This document shows, piece by piece, positions 50,233-58,668 of a stretch of DNA of 64,000 nt. Made by a program: the position numbers and the translations under genes. The stretch lies in NCBI RefSeq assembly GCF_023229695.1, contig NZ_JALNYS010000017.1:6754-70753 (forward strand), written 5' to 3'. The notes beneath the pieces are model-generated. The model was given only the letters and a program-made list of their open reading frames with translations. It was not told the origin of the DNA and searched no databases. The DNA is from Sulfuricurvum sp. (GTDB lineage: Bacteria; Campylobacterota; Campylobacteria; Campylobacterales; Sulfurimonadaceae). Every line of letters begins with the position of its first letter. Positions within the stretch are counted from its first letter, which is position 1.

Positions 50233-53200
50233 ATGACCACTATGACCTTAAAAGGGATTGTCTCTTCGAAAAGTACTCCGCTGAGCGGGGAAATAGCGTT
50301 GATGGATGCACTGAAACAGATGGAACGCGATCAGGTGAGTTCGGTTGTGGTGGTGGATGAGAGGTATCGGCCGATCGGGATATTCACCGAACACGATACC
50401 CTCAAAACCATCAGCGGATACGACCCCTCGGCAGTGACGCTTTCGGAGGTGATGACGCGCGGGGTATTTTGTATGGACGAGAATACCGTACTGCACGATG
50501 CGTATTTGGCGATGGAAGAGAAAAAGTACCGTCATCTCGTGGTGACCGATGGGGAGGGGCGTTATCGGGGGGTTGTGAGCGAGGGGGATTTTTTACGCCA
50601 TATGGGATTTGAACATTTGGTCAAATTCAAACGGGTTCAGGATGCGATGAACGCAATCCCTCTGCTGATGGGAAAAGAGGCCACCATTGCCGATGCGGCG
50701 GCGCAGATGCGCGAAGCGGGGAAAGATTACGTCCTGATCCTCGAAAACCAGACCCCTTATGGGGTGGTGAGCGAGCGCGATATCGCCCGATTTCGCATCC
50801 ACGGGGATCAAGACGAGACGGAGTCTGTTTCCGCGTTGGCCCATACCGAGCTGAAACTGGTGTGCAAATCGACACCGCTTCAGGAGGCGGCGATAGTGAT
50901 GCAAGATCACGGCATCCATCAGCTTATCGTCGTGGAGGAGCAAAACCGTTTTATCGGTATTCTGGACCGGCACGATATCCTCAAAGCACTGCACGGGGCC
51001 TATTTCGAATTTTTGATCGCGACGATTGAGCAAAAGAGCGAGGCGCTGGAAAAGCTCTCTCTGAAAGAGGGGGAATTAAAAGCCGAAAAAGAGATCGCGG
51101 AGCGCAATATGCTCAAATTTCGCACCCTGTTTGAATCGCAGCCCGATGGGTGCGCTTTGCTCCGCCCCGATACGGTTGCGGTCGAATTCAACGATGCGAT
51201 GTGCCGGATGCTGGGATACACGCGCGAGGAGTTCGCCGTACTTCGGGTGAACGATTACGAAGTACTGGAATCGGTCGAAGAGACGGAGCAGAGGATCCGG
51301 AAAATCATTCAGGAGGGGCCGGAGTCGTTTGAATCGCGCCATCGTCGCAAAGACGGGTCGATGATTGACGTATGGGTTAACGTCGTCGCGATGCAGATCG
51401 ACGGAGAACCGTATCTGATGGCAATGTACCGCGATATCAGTGACAAAAAACAGATTCAGACCGAACTGGCCCGAAAAAGTTCGTTTTTGTACACGTTGAT
51501 CAACACGATCCCCGATCTGATCTGGCTCAAAGATCTCGAGGGGACCTATCTGGCGTGCAACAAAATGTTTCAGCGTTTTTACAATGCGCAGGAGGGGGAT
51601 ATTATCGGGAAAAACGATTTCGATTTTGTCGATCCCGCCCTGGCGCAGTTTTTTCGCGATCACGATCTCGCCGCCGTTGCGGCGGGGGGATCGCGCACGA
51701 ACGAAGAGTATCTGAAATTCGGAGACGGAAGCTACGAGGGGTTTTTCGAGACGATCAAAACCCCGATGAAAGACGCTGCCGGAGAGGATGTCGGGGTCCT
51801 CGGGGTGGCTCGTGATATCAGCGACCGGAAGAAAAAAGAGAATGAGATCAAGCGGGTTCAGGAGCTGGCGCATATCGGAACCTGGGAATGGGATATTCTC
51901 GAAGACATCTTTGAGGGGAGCGAGGAGTGTTTCCGGATGCATGGCCTCTCCCCGGCTCAGGCCGTCTCGATGATGGCGGTGGAGGAGCGTATTTACGAAG
52001 AGGACCGTGCGGAATTTACGCAGGCAATCGCCCATGTTTTGTGGGACGGCATGTGCAATATGGTGTACCGGGTTATCGACGCGGAGAAAGAGCTGCGATG
52101 GGTCCAGCTGCATGCGGAGTTTCAGTTTGACGAAAACGGACGACGGGTCAAAGGGATCGGAATCGTGCAGGAGATTACCGAACGGGTCCGTTACGAAAAG
52201 CAGCTGGAGACGCTGGCCAACTACGATTCACTCACAGGGCTGGCCAACCGTTCGTTTTTGATGGCCCACCTGCAACAATCGATCGCTAAAGGGGCGCGGG
52301 AGAAGACGATGACGGCGTTGTTCTTGTTCGATCTGGACCGGTTTAAAGACATCAACGACAGTTTCGGCCACACATCAGGGGACGAACTGCTTCAGAAAGT
52401 GGCACAGCGTTTTGCGCAGCGGCTGAGGGCGGGAGATTTGATTGCCCGACTGGGGGGAGATGAGTTTGCCGTTGTTCTGGAGCAGATTGCCCGTCCTGAA
52501 GATGCGGGACGGTTTGCGGAGGAGATGATCCGTACCCTTGCAGCACCTTTTAAGCTTCAAAGCGGGATAGGGATCCATATCAGTACCAGTATCGGAATCG
52601 TCCTGAGCCCTCAGGACGGCAGTGAAGCGGAGACGCTGCTTCAAAATGCCGATGCGGCATTGTACAAGGCAAAAGCCGAAGGGCGCGGAAATTATCGCTA
52701 CTATACCGATGATCTGACCGATTCGGCCCGACAACGGGTCGATTGCGAAGTTCAGCTGCGCCGGGCGATCGAACAACGGGAGTTCGAGGTCTATTATCAG
52801 CCGCAGGTACACATTGCTACGGGACGGATTGTAGGGGCCGAAGCGCTGGTTCGGTGGAATGATCCGCAGCGGGGGGTGATCTCTCCGGCTCAGTTTATCC
52901 CCCTTGCCGAAGAGACGGGGATGATCGGAGTGATCGGCGAATGGGTTTTGAACGAGACGTGCAGACAGGGGAAGATATGGCTCGATCAGGGGCATCGTCT
53001 GATTCTTGCCGTCAACCTCTCTGCCCATCAGATTCGCCATCAAAACATCCCGGAGATGGTTGACAAAGCGCTCAAAACGAGTGGCTATCCCGCCGGTCGG
53101 CTGGAGCTGGAACTGACCGAAAGCGCTTTGATGCAGCGCGAAGAGGAGACGGTGACGATGCTCCATGCCCTGAGGGCGAGGGGGATACGGCTGGCGATCG

Positions 53201-53496
53201 ATGATTTCGGAACCGGCTATTCGTCGTTGTCGTATCTGAAACGGTTCCCGATCGACGTACTGAAAATCGACAAGAGTTTTATAGACGATCTCCCTTACGA
53301 TCAGGATGATATGGCGATTGTTTCGGCCGTTATCGCGATGGGGGAGGCCCTGGGATTTCAGTTATTGGCGGAAGGGGTGGAACATGAAGAGCAGCTGGCA
53401 TTTTTACGGCAGAGGGGGTGTACGATGTATCAGGGGTATCTCAAAAGCCGCCCCCTCCCCGCATCGGAATTTGAAACCCTTTTTAGTAATGATTAA
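50233..53496 (+). CDS. CBS-PAS-GGDEF-EAL c-di-GMP protein
   Basis: A 1087-residue cytoplasmic protein. Order: four CBS motifs in two pairs (about residues 1-125 and 130-255), three PAS domains (about 290-410, 415-535, 545-660; FRTLFESQPDG, INTIPDLIWLKD, HIGTWEWDI), a GGDEF domain with intact RLGGDEFAV (about 742) and an EAL domain with EALVRW, DDFGTGYSSLSYLKRFPID and KIDKSFI. Both cyclase and phosphodiesterase sites look complete, so it may make or degrade c-di-GMP depending on signals. CBS pairs usually sense adenine nucleotides, which would tie c-di-GMP to energy state. Confidence 0.9.
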   Translation: MTTMTLKGIVSSKSTPLSGEIALMDALKQMERDQVSSVVVVDERYRPIGIFTEHDTLKTISGYDPSAVTLSEVMTRGVFCMDENTVLHDAYLAMEEKKYRHLVVTDGEGRYRGVVSEGDFLRHMGFEHLVKFKRVQDAMNAIPLLMGKEATIADAAAQMREAGKDYVLILENQTPYGVVSERDIARFRIHGDQDETESVSALAHTELKLVCKSTPLQEAAIVMQDHGIHQLIVVEEQNRFIGILDRHDILKALHGAYFEFLIATIEQKSEALEKLSLKEGELKAEKEIAERNMLKFRTLFESQPDGCALLRPDTVAVEFNDAMCRMLGYTREEFAVLRVNDYEVLESVEETEQRIRKIIQEGPESFESRHRRKDGSMIDVWVNVVAMQIDGEPYLMAMYRDISDKKQIQTELARKSSFLYTLINTIPDLIWLKDLEGTYLACNKMFQRFYNAQEGDIIGKNDFDFVDPALAQFFRDHDLAAVAAGGSRTNEEYLKFGDGSYEGFFETIKTPMKDAAGEDVGVLGVARDISDRKKKENEIKRVQELAHIGTWEWDILEDIFEGSEECFRMHGLSPAQAVSMMAVEERIYEEDRAEFTQAIAHVLWDGMCNMVYRVIDAEKELRWVQLHAEFQFDENGRRVKGIGIVQEITERVRYEKQLETLANYDSLTGLANRSFLMAHLQQSIAKGAREKTMTALFLFDLDRFKDINDSFGHTSGDELLQKVAQRFAQRLRAGDLIARLGGDEFAVVLEQIARPEDAGRFAEEMIRTLAAPFKLQSGIGIHISTSIGIVLSPQDGSEAETLLQNADAALYKAKAEGRGNYRYYTDDLTDSARQRVDCEVQLRRAIEQREFEVYYQPQVHIATGRIVGAEALVRWNDPQRGVISPAQFIPLAEETGMIGVIGEWVLNETCRQGKIWLDQGHRLILAVNLSAHQIRHQNIPEMVDKALKTSGYPAGRLELELTESALMQREEETVTMLHALRARGIRLAIDDFGTGYSSLSYLKRFPIDVLKIDKSFIDDLPYDQDDMAIVSAVIAMGEALGFQLLAEGVEHEEQLAFLRQRGCTMYQGYLKSRPLPASEFETLFSND

Positions 53497-53519
53497 AAGA
53501 GCATAACCTTACCAATCCC

Positions 53520-54800
53520 TTACTCTACCCGGTTGCGTCCCCGCTCTTTGGCCAGATAGAGTTTTTCATCCACCTGTGCGATGTATCGATCGATCGTATC
53601 CTGATGGATCGGCAGGGTGTCATCGATAAGGACCGAAATGGCCCCGATACTGACGGTGTAGCGGATTGATGCCTTTTCGACAAGGAGCTCGCTTTGTTCC
53701 GTCGCATCGCAGATCTTTTGGGCGAGGGCAAGGGCTTCGGCTTTACTGGTTGTCGGGAGCAAAACCATAAACTCCTCCCCTCCGAAGCGGAAAATATAGT
53801 CCGATTTCCGTAACGTTTGTTCTAATATACCGGAAAAATGTTTCAGTACCACATCCCCGACGACGTGGCCGTAGGTGTCATTGATAACTTTAAAATGGTC
53901 CAGATCGCACATCAGCAGAGAAAACTCTCTCCCCGTCGCTTTGGAGATATCGAGTTTGTTCATCATGATTTTGTTAAACAGCCGGCGTGTCAGGAGATGG
54001 GTGAGGGGGTCTTTGGCACTCTCTTCGATCTCATTGAGAAAAGCGATTTCGTTGCCGATTTCAAGCGAATAGTAGTCGATTCGCTGCATGAGATGGATCA
54101 GGGTTGCCGGCAGGAACTCGCTGCTCTTGTAATAGGTTATGACGTTGGCCGCCAGATCGTGGAGGTTGACGTGGAGTTTTTTGATGACGTTGAAATGGGA
54201 GGTCGAGAGGAGATAGGAGGTCGTGGCGTTGTTGAGCCATCGCCCGAATTCACAATGGTCGGGATTGAGTTCGGGATAGTGATCGTCAAATTCGTTTTGC
54301 TGTACGTAGCGGATCAGACTCAGGATCCATTGAAGATGGTATTCGTAGTGGATCATAAATTTTTTATCGCCCATCATCGCGATATGGGAGAGGCGAAGCT
54401 CATTTTTAAGGGTGAGCTGTTTTAGAAATTTCTGGAGGTAGAGGGCGGTGATCCGATTTTCATGTTCCGTAAAATAGCGGTTGACGGCGGCAATATGGTC
54501 GAAATCGTGATCGTCCGCGAGGATGCCGAGGAGCTGGCGGGCGACGGTGACGAGTTCACTGTAGAGAAACAGATAGGATATCTCCTGTTCGATCGTAAAA
54601 TGGACCAGCTCTGCGGTCTTTTTTTCGATCTCCTCGCCGGAACTTGAGAGGAGGAGTTCGAGGAAGAGTTTTTTATGTTCCGAAATCGCATGGGTATAGA
54701 GAAGATCGTTGGAATCGAGGGATTGAACGCTCTGTAGATTGATACAAAAATCCTGAACACATTCTCGAATTTTGGGAAAATAGTGATAAATTGATTCCAT
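53520..54800 (-). CDS. CZB-GGDEF diguanylate cyclase (DgcZ-like)
   Basis: A 426-residue protein. The middle (about residues 150-225: HYEYHLQWI, HCEFGRWLNN, SHFNVIKKLHVNLHDL) matches the chemoreceptor zinc-binding CZB domain with its His/Cys/His/His ligands. The C-terminal GGDEF domain has FRFGGEEFMVLLP, so cyclase activity is expected. The N-terminal 135 residues are an extra all-helical domain that E. coli DgcZ lacks. In DgcZ zinc inhibits the cyclase; the same control is inferred here. Confidence 0.85.
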   Translation of the reverse strand: MESIYHYFPKIRECVQDFCINLQSVQSLDSNDLLYTHAISEHKKLFLELLLSSSGEEIEKKTAELVHFTIEQEISYLFLYSELVTVARQLLGILADDHDFDHIAAVNRYFTEHENRITALYLQKFLKQLTLKNELRLSHIAMMGDKKFMIHYEYHLQWILSLIRYVQQNEFDDHYPELNPDHCEFGRWLNNATTSYLLSTSHFNVIKKLHVNLHDLAANVITYYKSSEFLPATLIHLMQRIDYYSLEIGNEIAFLNEIEESAKDPLTHLLTRRLFNKIMMNKLDISKATGREFSLLMCDLDHFKVINDTYGHVVGDVVLKHFSGILEQTLRKSDYIFRFGGEEFMVLLPTTSKAEALALAQKICDATEQSELLVEKASIRYTVSIGAISVLIDDTLPIHQDTIDRYIAQVDEKLYLAKERGRNRVE

Positions 54801-54819
54801 AATTATCTCTTTTTTTAAT

Positions 54820-54963
54820 TGATGTTACGCACTTTCCGGGCAGAGCCCGTAAAGTGGCGGGGACAATTTGTCCCCTGCACCCCCCTGAAGCTACCCGCAT
54901 CTTTCGGATGCGGGAGATTAACTGCCCTTTACGCACTTGCTAGGGCAAGATGCGTAAGGTCAG
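54820..54963 (-). repeat. hairpin repeat copy H, complete
   Basis: TGATGTTACGCACTTTCCGGGC, then AAAGTGG, GGGGACAATTTGTCCCC, CCCGCATC/GATGCGGG, and an end hairpin TTACGCACTTGC / GCAAGATGCGTAA finishing in GGTCAG. All four hairpins are intact, so this is a good reference copy. Between two minus-strand genes. Confidence 0.85.
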
Positions 54964-55022
54964 TTATTAATACGGTCAAGTATTGTAGCCAATGTCAGAA
55001 AAAAGTGAGAAATTTTTATCCT

Positions 55023-55793
55023 TTAACGGACAAAGTCAATCAACCCCATGACGATTTCCACTCCGATCAACACAATAATGATCCACTCCAGAAATTCGCT
55101 TTTTTTGTGGTTGATGATGTCCATGACGAGGAGGACGTCCTCTTTGATCTGGGCGAGTTTGGAGAGGGCGATTTCGTGCCGGTCGTAGAGTTCGAGGACA
55201 AAAGCGAGACGGTTGTAGAGCACTTCGGCCTCCGCATCGTCCCAGAGGATATTGGGCTTGTCCAGCAAAAGGAGATTGCTCACCATATCGTGGCGGGTCA
55301 GGGCCAAGAGTTTGGCAAACTGCATCAGGTGGGAGCGGCGGTTGATGGAGAAAGTGTGGATCGATTCGACAATTTTGCGGCTTTTCGTAAAAAGGGTGTC
55401 GAGCCGTTTTTCGTAGTGCTCCAACCCGACGCTTTGGGAGACGGCAAGGGCGATAATATTGAGATTGAGGGTCGAAGCCGATTGGAGGGTGATCGCTTCA
55501 TTGGTCACCTCAAACGCGTGCGGGAGGGTCGGTTCAATACGGAGGGGATAGTCTTGGGTGATGAGGTGCTCTTGCGAATCGAGGGTGATCCCCAGAAGCG
55601 CGAGGGCATTGAGGATATCTTTTTTCTCTTCGGCAATGAGGGTAAGGACACCGAAGGGGGCCAATACGGCAAACAGGGTGTCGCTGCGGCCGTAATAACC
55701 GTTTTCAACCCCTCTTTTCAAGGTTAGATCGAGCGAATATTCAATCGCTGCCTGAGAAACGGGTTTGGCGGGATAGAGGGAGAGGAGATTCAT
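55023..55793 (-). CDS. RMND1/Sif2-type DUF155 membrane protein
   Basis: A 256-residue protein starting at ATG 55793. The pattern (FAVLAPFGVLTLIAEEKKDIL; ITLQSASTLNLNIIALAVSQSVGLEHYE; LELYDRHEIALSKLAQIKEDVLLVMDIINHKKSEFLEWIIIVLIGVEIVMGLIDF) fits DUF155, the RMD1/RMND1 family, which has a C-terminal membrane helix. Mitochondrial members support translation near the inner membrane; the bacterial role is unknown. Confidence 0.78.
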   Translation of the reverse strand: MNLLSLYPAKPVSQAAIEYSLDLTLKRGVENGYYGRSDTLFAVLAPFGVLTLIAEEKKDILNALALLGITLDSQEHLITQDYPLRIEPTLPHAFEVTNEAITLQSASTLNLNIIALAVSQSVGLEHYEKRLDTLFTKSRKIVESIHTFSINRRSHLMQFAKLLALTRHDMVSNLLLLDKPNILWDDAEAEVLYNRLAFVLELYDRHEIALSKLAQIKEDVLLVMDIINHKKSEFLEWIIIVLIGVEIVMGLIDFVR

Positions 55794-55812
55794 GAGGGGT
55801 GCCTTTTTAAGG

Positions 55813-55952
55813 GATGTTACGCACTTTTCGGGCAAAGCCCGTAAAGTGGCAGGGACAAATGTCCCTACAACCCCCTAAAGCTTCCCGTATCTTTCGGATA
55901 CGGGAGATTACTGCCTTTTTCGTACTTGTTTAGGCAAGGTGCGTAAGGTCAG
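55813..55952 (-). repeat. hairpin repeat copy I, complete
   Basis: GATGTTACGCACTTTTCGGGC at 55813, AGGGACAAATGTCCCT, CCCGTATC/GATACGGG and the end GTGCGTAAGGTCAG at 55952. Lies between the divergent DUF155 and OmpA-like genes. Confidence 0.85.
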
Positions 55953-56012
55953 TTCTTAACCGAAAATGCGTTTTTTTTATTGTACCATTTGTTCATTACA
56001 GTGGAGGACATG

Positions 56013-56930
56013 ATGGAGAAACGGCTGATCGGGACAATTTTTGCGGCAGCTTTGGGGACGGGTGCGTATGCCGACTCCTCGGAGGTGATTTTTTATCCGG
56101 ATCCCGATTTTTCGCAAGGGGTGGTCCATTTTCATTATGAGGGGGAGGAACCGAGGCAATACGGTTTTATTTTTGACGAAGGGGTCGGGGAAGATCGGAT
56201 ACTCTTCGCACATCCGGCGGAGCATACGATTGAAAAACTGCCGAACGGGTTGCTCAAACTGACGTTTGCCGAGACAAAAAAGTATGACTATTACCAAAAA
56301 GTGACGCAAAACGATTTTCTCATCGCGCGTAACGGGAACCGGGTCGACATTCTGGTGACCGGCGGAGAGTGCCGAAACGCTCCCGATTGTGTGATCGAGA
56401 AGAGCAGCCTGCGGGTGATGCTCCCAAGCGGGTACTCCGTCGTACAGGCCAAAGGGGTCGATCACGAACTCAAAGAGCTGTATCATCCTCAGAGAGAGGA
56501 GGAGGGGGATTGTTATTCCCTGATTTCCCGCAACGTCAAAGGGGCATCCATGGTGGTGCAGTTGGAAAAAACCGCCCGGACCCGCAGGGTCTACAACGAT
56601 CAGCTGTTTGAGCCGGGGAGGGTTAAGCTGAGTACAGAGGGGGAAAAACTCCTTGCCGATGTTGCGGAGGAGATGAAAAAAGGGGGAGAGAAAAAAGTTT
56701 CGATCGATGCGTATACCGACAACACCCCTCTTCAGCGGCTCAAACCCCTTTATGAGAATAACCGAAACCTTTCAGAAGCGAGGGGGCGATGCGTCGCCGA
56801 TTATCTTGCCCTTAGGGGAGTGAGGGTTGCCTCGGTGAGCGGATACGGAGAAGAGGGGGCGATTGCATCGAACGATAGCGATGAAGGGCGTCGCGAAAAC
56901 GGACGGATCGAGCTGATATTTACCCCTTAA
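56013..56930 (+). CDS. OmpA-family peptidoglycan-associated protein
   Basis: A 305-residue secreted protein. ATG 56013 is chosen since GGAGG ends 5 nt before it. A signal peptide (RLIGTIFAAALGTGAYA) is followed by a 180-residue domain of unknown type with one cysteine pair (GECRNAPDC), and then a C-terminal OmpA domain (VKLSTEGEKLLADVAEEM ... IDAYTDN ... NLSEARGRCVADYLALRGV ... GRIELIF) that binds peptidoglycan. The standard NxxLSxxRA motif is present as NRNLSEARG. Confidence 0.85.
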   Translation: MEKRLIGTIFAAALGTGAYADSSEVIFYPDPDFSQGVVHFHYEGEEPRQYGFIFDEGVGEDRILFAHPAEHTIEKLPNGLLKLTFAETKKYDYYQKVTQNDFLIARNGNRVDILVTGGECRNAPDCVIEKSSLRVMLPSGYSVVQAKGVDHELKELYHPQREEEGDCYSLISRNVKGASMVVQLEKTARTRRVYNDQLFEPGRVKLSTEGEKLLADVAEEMKKGGEKKVSIDAYTDNTPLQRLKPLYENNRNLSEARGRCVADYLALRGVRVASVSGYGEEGAIASNDSDEGRRENGRIELIFTP

Positions 56931-56933
56931 CTG

Positions 56934-57063
56934 TGATGTTACGCACTTTTCGGGCAAAGCCCGTAAAGTGGCAGGGGACAATTTGTCCCCTGCACCCCCC
57001 TGAAGCTACCCGCATCTTTCGGATGCGGGAGATACGCACTTGGGGCAAGATGCGTAAGATCAG
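56934..57063 (-). repeat. hairpin repeat copy J, shortened end
   Basis: TGATGTTACGCACTTTTCGGGC at 56934, GGGGACAATTTGTCCCC, CCCGCATC/GATGCGGG and a shortened end hairpin (TACGCACTTGGGGCAAGATGCGTA) finishing AGATCAG at 57063. Between convergent genes, 3 nt from the stop of the minus-strand gene. Confidence 0.85.
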
Positions 57064-57066
57064 CTC

Positions 57067-57948
57067 CTAATCCATCTTCTCGTACAGATCGAAGAGGTTG
57101 ACCCCATCGGGAAGGCGGGATTTTCCGTCGCGGAAACTGCGGGTATGGGCAATGAGCCGTTTGAAGTGTTTGCGCAGGTGGTAGGCATCGGGGACATTGG
57201 GGCGAAACCAGTCCCCTTTGGCGCTGAAGAGCCAGTCGATGACCGTTTTGACGTCGCCGAGGGTATACCCCCCGGTATCGATGATCAGTTTGATCTGTTT
57301 TGCCCAGCTTAAAACATCGAAAGGCTCTTCGAATTGCGGATCGATTGAGGCCAGTTGGCGGATAAAATAGCGTGCCGTCTCAAACTCTTCGGAGGTCGGT
57401 TTTTGCACTTCGACCTCTTGAGCGCTGATGAGGGCGGGGGCATTGGAAGCGAGTTCTTTGCGAACCCACCGCTCAAACTCGGCTGCCCAGTCAAACGAAC
57501 GGCGATTTTGGGAACGCTGGTAGAGGTTGAAATCGTCAAAGATCTCCCGTCGAAGCCCTTCGCGGTCCAGCGTCTCCAATGCAAACGCGTAGAGCTCCGT
57601 ATAGGCATCGTTGGTCAGATTGAGGTAGTAGCTGTGGTCGGTATACTCCGCCACAGCGGTGGGCGGCAGATGGATCGCCTCTTTTTGGGGGAGGAGGGCG
57701 TAAGCGATCATGACCCCGTCGGCGGTTTTACGGCGCCGGGTTGCCAGTACCCCTTTTTTGACCAGAGCATCGAGCGCCTCAACCACTTCACGAGGGGAGT
57801 GACGGAGCAGTCGGGAGAGTGTCGGTGCATCGATCTCCCCCGGTTTTTCCCCCCATGTCAGGGTGTGACGGACGATGAGAGGGAGAAGGGCGCGCTCCAG
57901 AAGGGTCAGGTCATCACGGTCGATCAGACAAAGAGGAAGGGTGATCAT
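57067..57948 (-). CDS. winged-helix protein of unknown function
   Basis: A 293-residue cytoplasmic protein. The first 100 residues (LTLLERALLPLIVRHTLTW, APTLSRLLRHSPREVVEALDALVKKGVLATRRR) read as a winged helix, like replication-initiator or DnaD-type N termini. The rest, including GYTLGDVKTVIDWLFSAKGDWFRPNVPDAYHLRKHFKRL, resembles phage/plasmid replication-accessory proteins, where similar 'vidwlf...fW...i.s...Lr..f.kl' tails occur. The function is not known. Overlaps the upstream gene by 4 nt. Confidence 0.65.
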   Translation of the reverse strand: MITLPLCLIDRDDLTLLERALLPLIVRHTLTWGEKPGEIDAPTLSRLLRHSPREVVEALDALVKKGVLATRRRKTADGVMIAYALLPQKEAIHLPPTAVAEYTDHSYYLNLTNDAYTELYAFALETLDREGLRREIFDDFNLYQRSQNRRSFDWAAEFERWVRKELASNAPALISAQEVEVQKPTSEEFETARYFIRQLASIDPQFEEPFDVLSWAKQIKLIIDTGGYTLGDVKTVIDWLFSAKGDWFRPNVPDAYHLRKHFKRLIAHTRSFRDGKSRLPDGVNLFDLYEKMD

Positions 57949-58553
57949 CCCCGTTTACTTGCTGAGAGGAGTTTGCCTTTGAGGGGGGCGCTGAGGGAGG
58001 TTTGCCGTGCCCGTTCACGACGGAGGATTTCGTTTCGGTATTCGTGGGTCACCCGGGTTTCAAAGAGCCCCCGGTCGAGGGAGACGTAATCGTAAATCCA
58101 CCGCTTGGTAAGGAGCCGGATAACGTTAATATCGGTCTCGTCAAGAAGCGGTTCGCCCGAGTCGCTTTTGCGGATGGTGGTGAAGCGGATCTGCTCAAAT
58201 CTCTCGATGGCGGTGAGTTCCGTATTTCGTGCCAAAACGATCTGCTGCCGGATATCGTACATCAGACGGTAGAGGGCCTCGGCCCGTTCCCGGGCCTCTT
58301 GGTCGATCGGGGTAAGGGACTCCTCTTCAAACTCCTGCGCAATGAGGGCGATTTTTTCAAACCCGTTTTTGTACGCCATCGGGCGCAGCGAGAGGCGGCG
58401 GAAAAATTCCCGGTATCGGGAGGGGGAGAGGGAACGGATCAGATCATCGATATGTGAGCGCAGGGTAGGGTTCTCTTCGATTTTGAAATACTCCATCAAA
58501 GAGGTGACAAATTGGGCCCGGATCTGTTCTTCGGTTGGGGTGTATCGTTGCAT
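57945..58553 (-). CDS. hypothetical helical protein coupled to the winged-helix gene
   Basis: A 202-residue, charged, helical protein without signal, membrane helix or cysteines; start taken at ATG 58553 (MQRYTPTEEQ). The family is not recognised. It overlaps the downstream winged-helix gene by 4 nt, and the two form their own operon, so a joint role (for example on DNA) is possible. An in-frame ATG at 58586 would add eleven residues. Confidence 0.65.
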   Translation of the reverse strand: MQRYTPTEEQIRAQFVTSLMEYFKIEENPTLRSHIDDLIRSLSPSRYREFFRRLSLRPMAYKNGFEKIALIAQEFEEESLTPIDQEARERAEALYRLMYDIRQQIVLARNTELTAIERFEQIRFTTIRKSDSGEPLLDETDINVIRLLTKRWIYDYVSLDRGLFETRVTHEYRNEILRRERARQTSLSAPLKGKLLSASKRG

Positions 58554-58668
58554 AACGGAAGTATAGCATCCGAAATTTGAAACCACGGCAAGGAGACTAA
58601 TATAAAAAAAATGAAATTATGCTACTATAACAGTGATAAAAATGTTATATTCTGAGAAAAGGGGGTCT

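Noticed and set aside
54819..55727. 302-codon plus-strand frame opposite the DUF155 gene and repeat H
   Set aside because: It starts inside a repeat element and is antisense to a recognisable DUF155 protein; its composition is typical of a mirror frame.
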